DNA of 16,547 bases. Origin: Bacillota bacterium. GTDB lineage: Bacteria; Bacillota; Clostridia; Acetivibrionales; JAEZXR01. Shown in pieces: positions 16,175-16,547 of the stretch (position 1 is the first letter of the stretch; every line of letters starts with the position of its first letter). Below the pieces are notes generated by a model. The model saw nothing but the letters and a program-made list of their open reading frames with translations, was not told the origin of the DNA and did not search any database. Location: positions 1 through 16,547 of the forward strand of contig JAEZXR010000100.1 in the NCBI GenBank assembly GCA_023419605.1, written 5' to 3'. The position numbers were made by a program, and so were the translations under genes.

Positions 16175-16449
16175 ATTTCAAAATCCCTCCCATTTTACAC
16201 CCTAAACAGGGGGCAATTTTTGAAAATTTGATTTTTACACAGTCCGCCGCTCCCTTGTCTAACGTGGAATGTTTCACTACATGACACGGATGCAGCTACT
16301 GGGCCTGGGGACAGCGATACTTCTACTACCCCTATATGCTTTATATTTTTACCTTTAATGGTTTATTATCAAAAATGTGTTAAAAGGGGTTGTTACAACA
16401 AGAATCTTTTTTACTTAATAATTAGTGTTGTGCAGTAAAATGTAAAAGT

Positions 16450-16547
16450 TTATGCAGCTATCCCTAATTTGGTAATAACGGCATCGAGATTTACCCCTTT
16501 TGCTGCACAGGTATATGCAAACTTGGCAATACTGACCAAGTATTGTT
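16450..16547 (-). CDS. C-terminal end of an unidentified protein, cut by the window edge
   Basis: On the minus strand the frame is open from the window edge to a TAA at 16452-16450. It encodes 31 residues, beginning QYLVSIAKFAYTCAAKGVN and ending LDAVITKLGIAA. The composition looks like genuine coding sequence. The setting next to insertion-sequence debris makes a transposase possible, but 31 residues are too few to assign a family. Confidence 0.5.
   Translation of the reverse strand, partial: QYLVSIAKFAYTCAAKGVNLDAVITKLGIAA

Noticed and set aside
1..16547. CRISPR arrays, tRNA or rRNA genes, prophage genes, toxin-antitoxin pairs, dockerin or cohesin domains
   Set aside because: Looked for on both strands. 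No regularly spaced repeats, cloverleaf or rRNA-like sequence, phage structural genes or dockerin-type duplicated calcium motifs were seen.

Overview
The window looks like a polysaccharide-utilisation locus from a plant-biomass-degrading Clostridia or closely related Firmicute. Reasons: strong GGAGG-type ribosome sites, AT-rich spacers, Gram-positive signal peptides and a lipobox, a Thr-Pro linker typical of clostridial plant-wall enzymes, and a YesM/YesN-type two-component pair next to an LplABC-type sugar ABC importer. No dockerin or sortase signal is visible, so the secreted enzymes appear to be free.

Layout, left to right. (1) 134-1783 (+): a secreted protein of about 550 residues, with a helical N-terminal domain I cannot assign and a C-terminal F5/8-type (CBM32-like) domain. 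A structured inverted repeat and a bidirectional terminator follow it. (2) 2031-2849 (-): a stand-alone AraC-family regulator. (3) 3114-10212 (-): read from right to left, a YesM-like sensor kinase, a YesN-like response regulator, an LplB-like permease, an LplC/YtcP-like permease and a large LplA-like lipoprotein. The set ends at a good terminator. (4) 10382-12394 (-): a cytosolic-looking protein with a concanavalin-like N-terminal domain and an FG-GAP-type propeller that recalls rhamnogalacturonan lyases. It has its own terminator. (5) 12395-13452: a long divergent intergenic region with a candidate promoter and a possible structured 5' leader of about 690 nt. (6) 13453-15570 (+): a secreted PL1 pectate lyase with an Fn3-like N-terminus, a Thr-Pro linker and a C-terminal binding-like module. 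(7) 15571-16547: mobile-element debris, namely a broken IS256-family transposase head, a truncated small gene on the opposite strand, and the C-terminus of an unidentified minus-strand gene.

Working model (inference): the pectate lyase and perhaps the CBM32 protein release pectic oligosaccharides outside the cell. The lipoprotein and two permeases import them, using an ATPase encoded elsewhere. YesM/YesN senses the substrate and activates the transporter, and the propeller protein acts on imported material. The least described parts are the propeller protein, the catalytic domain of the first protein, the 97-nt structured element after it, and the long leader of the pectate lyase.
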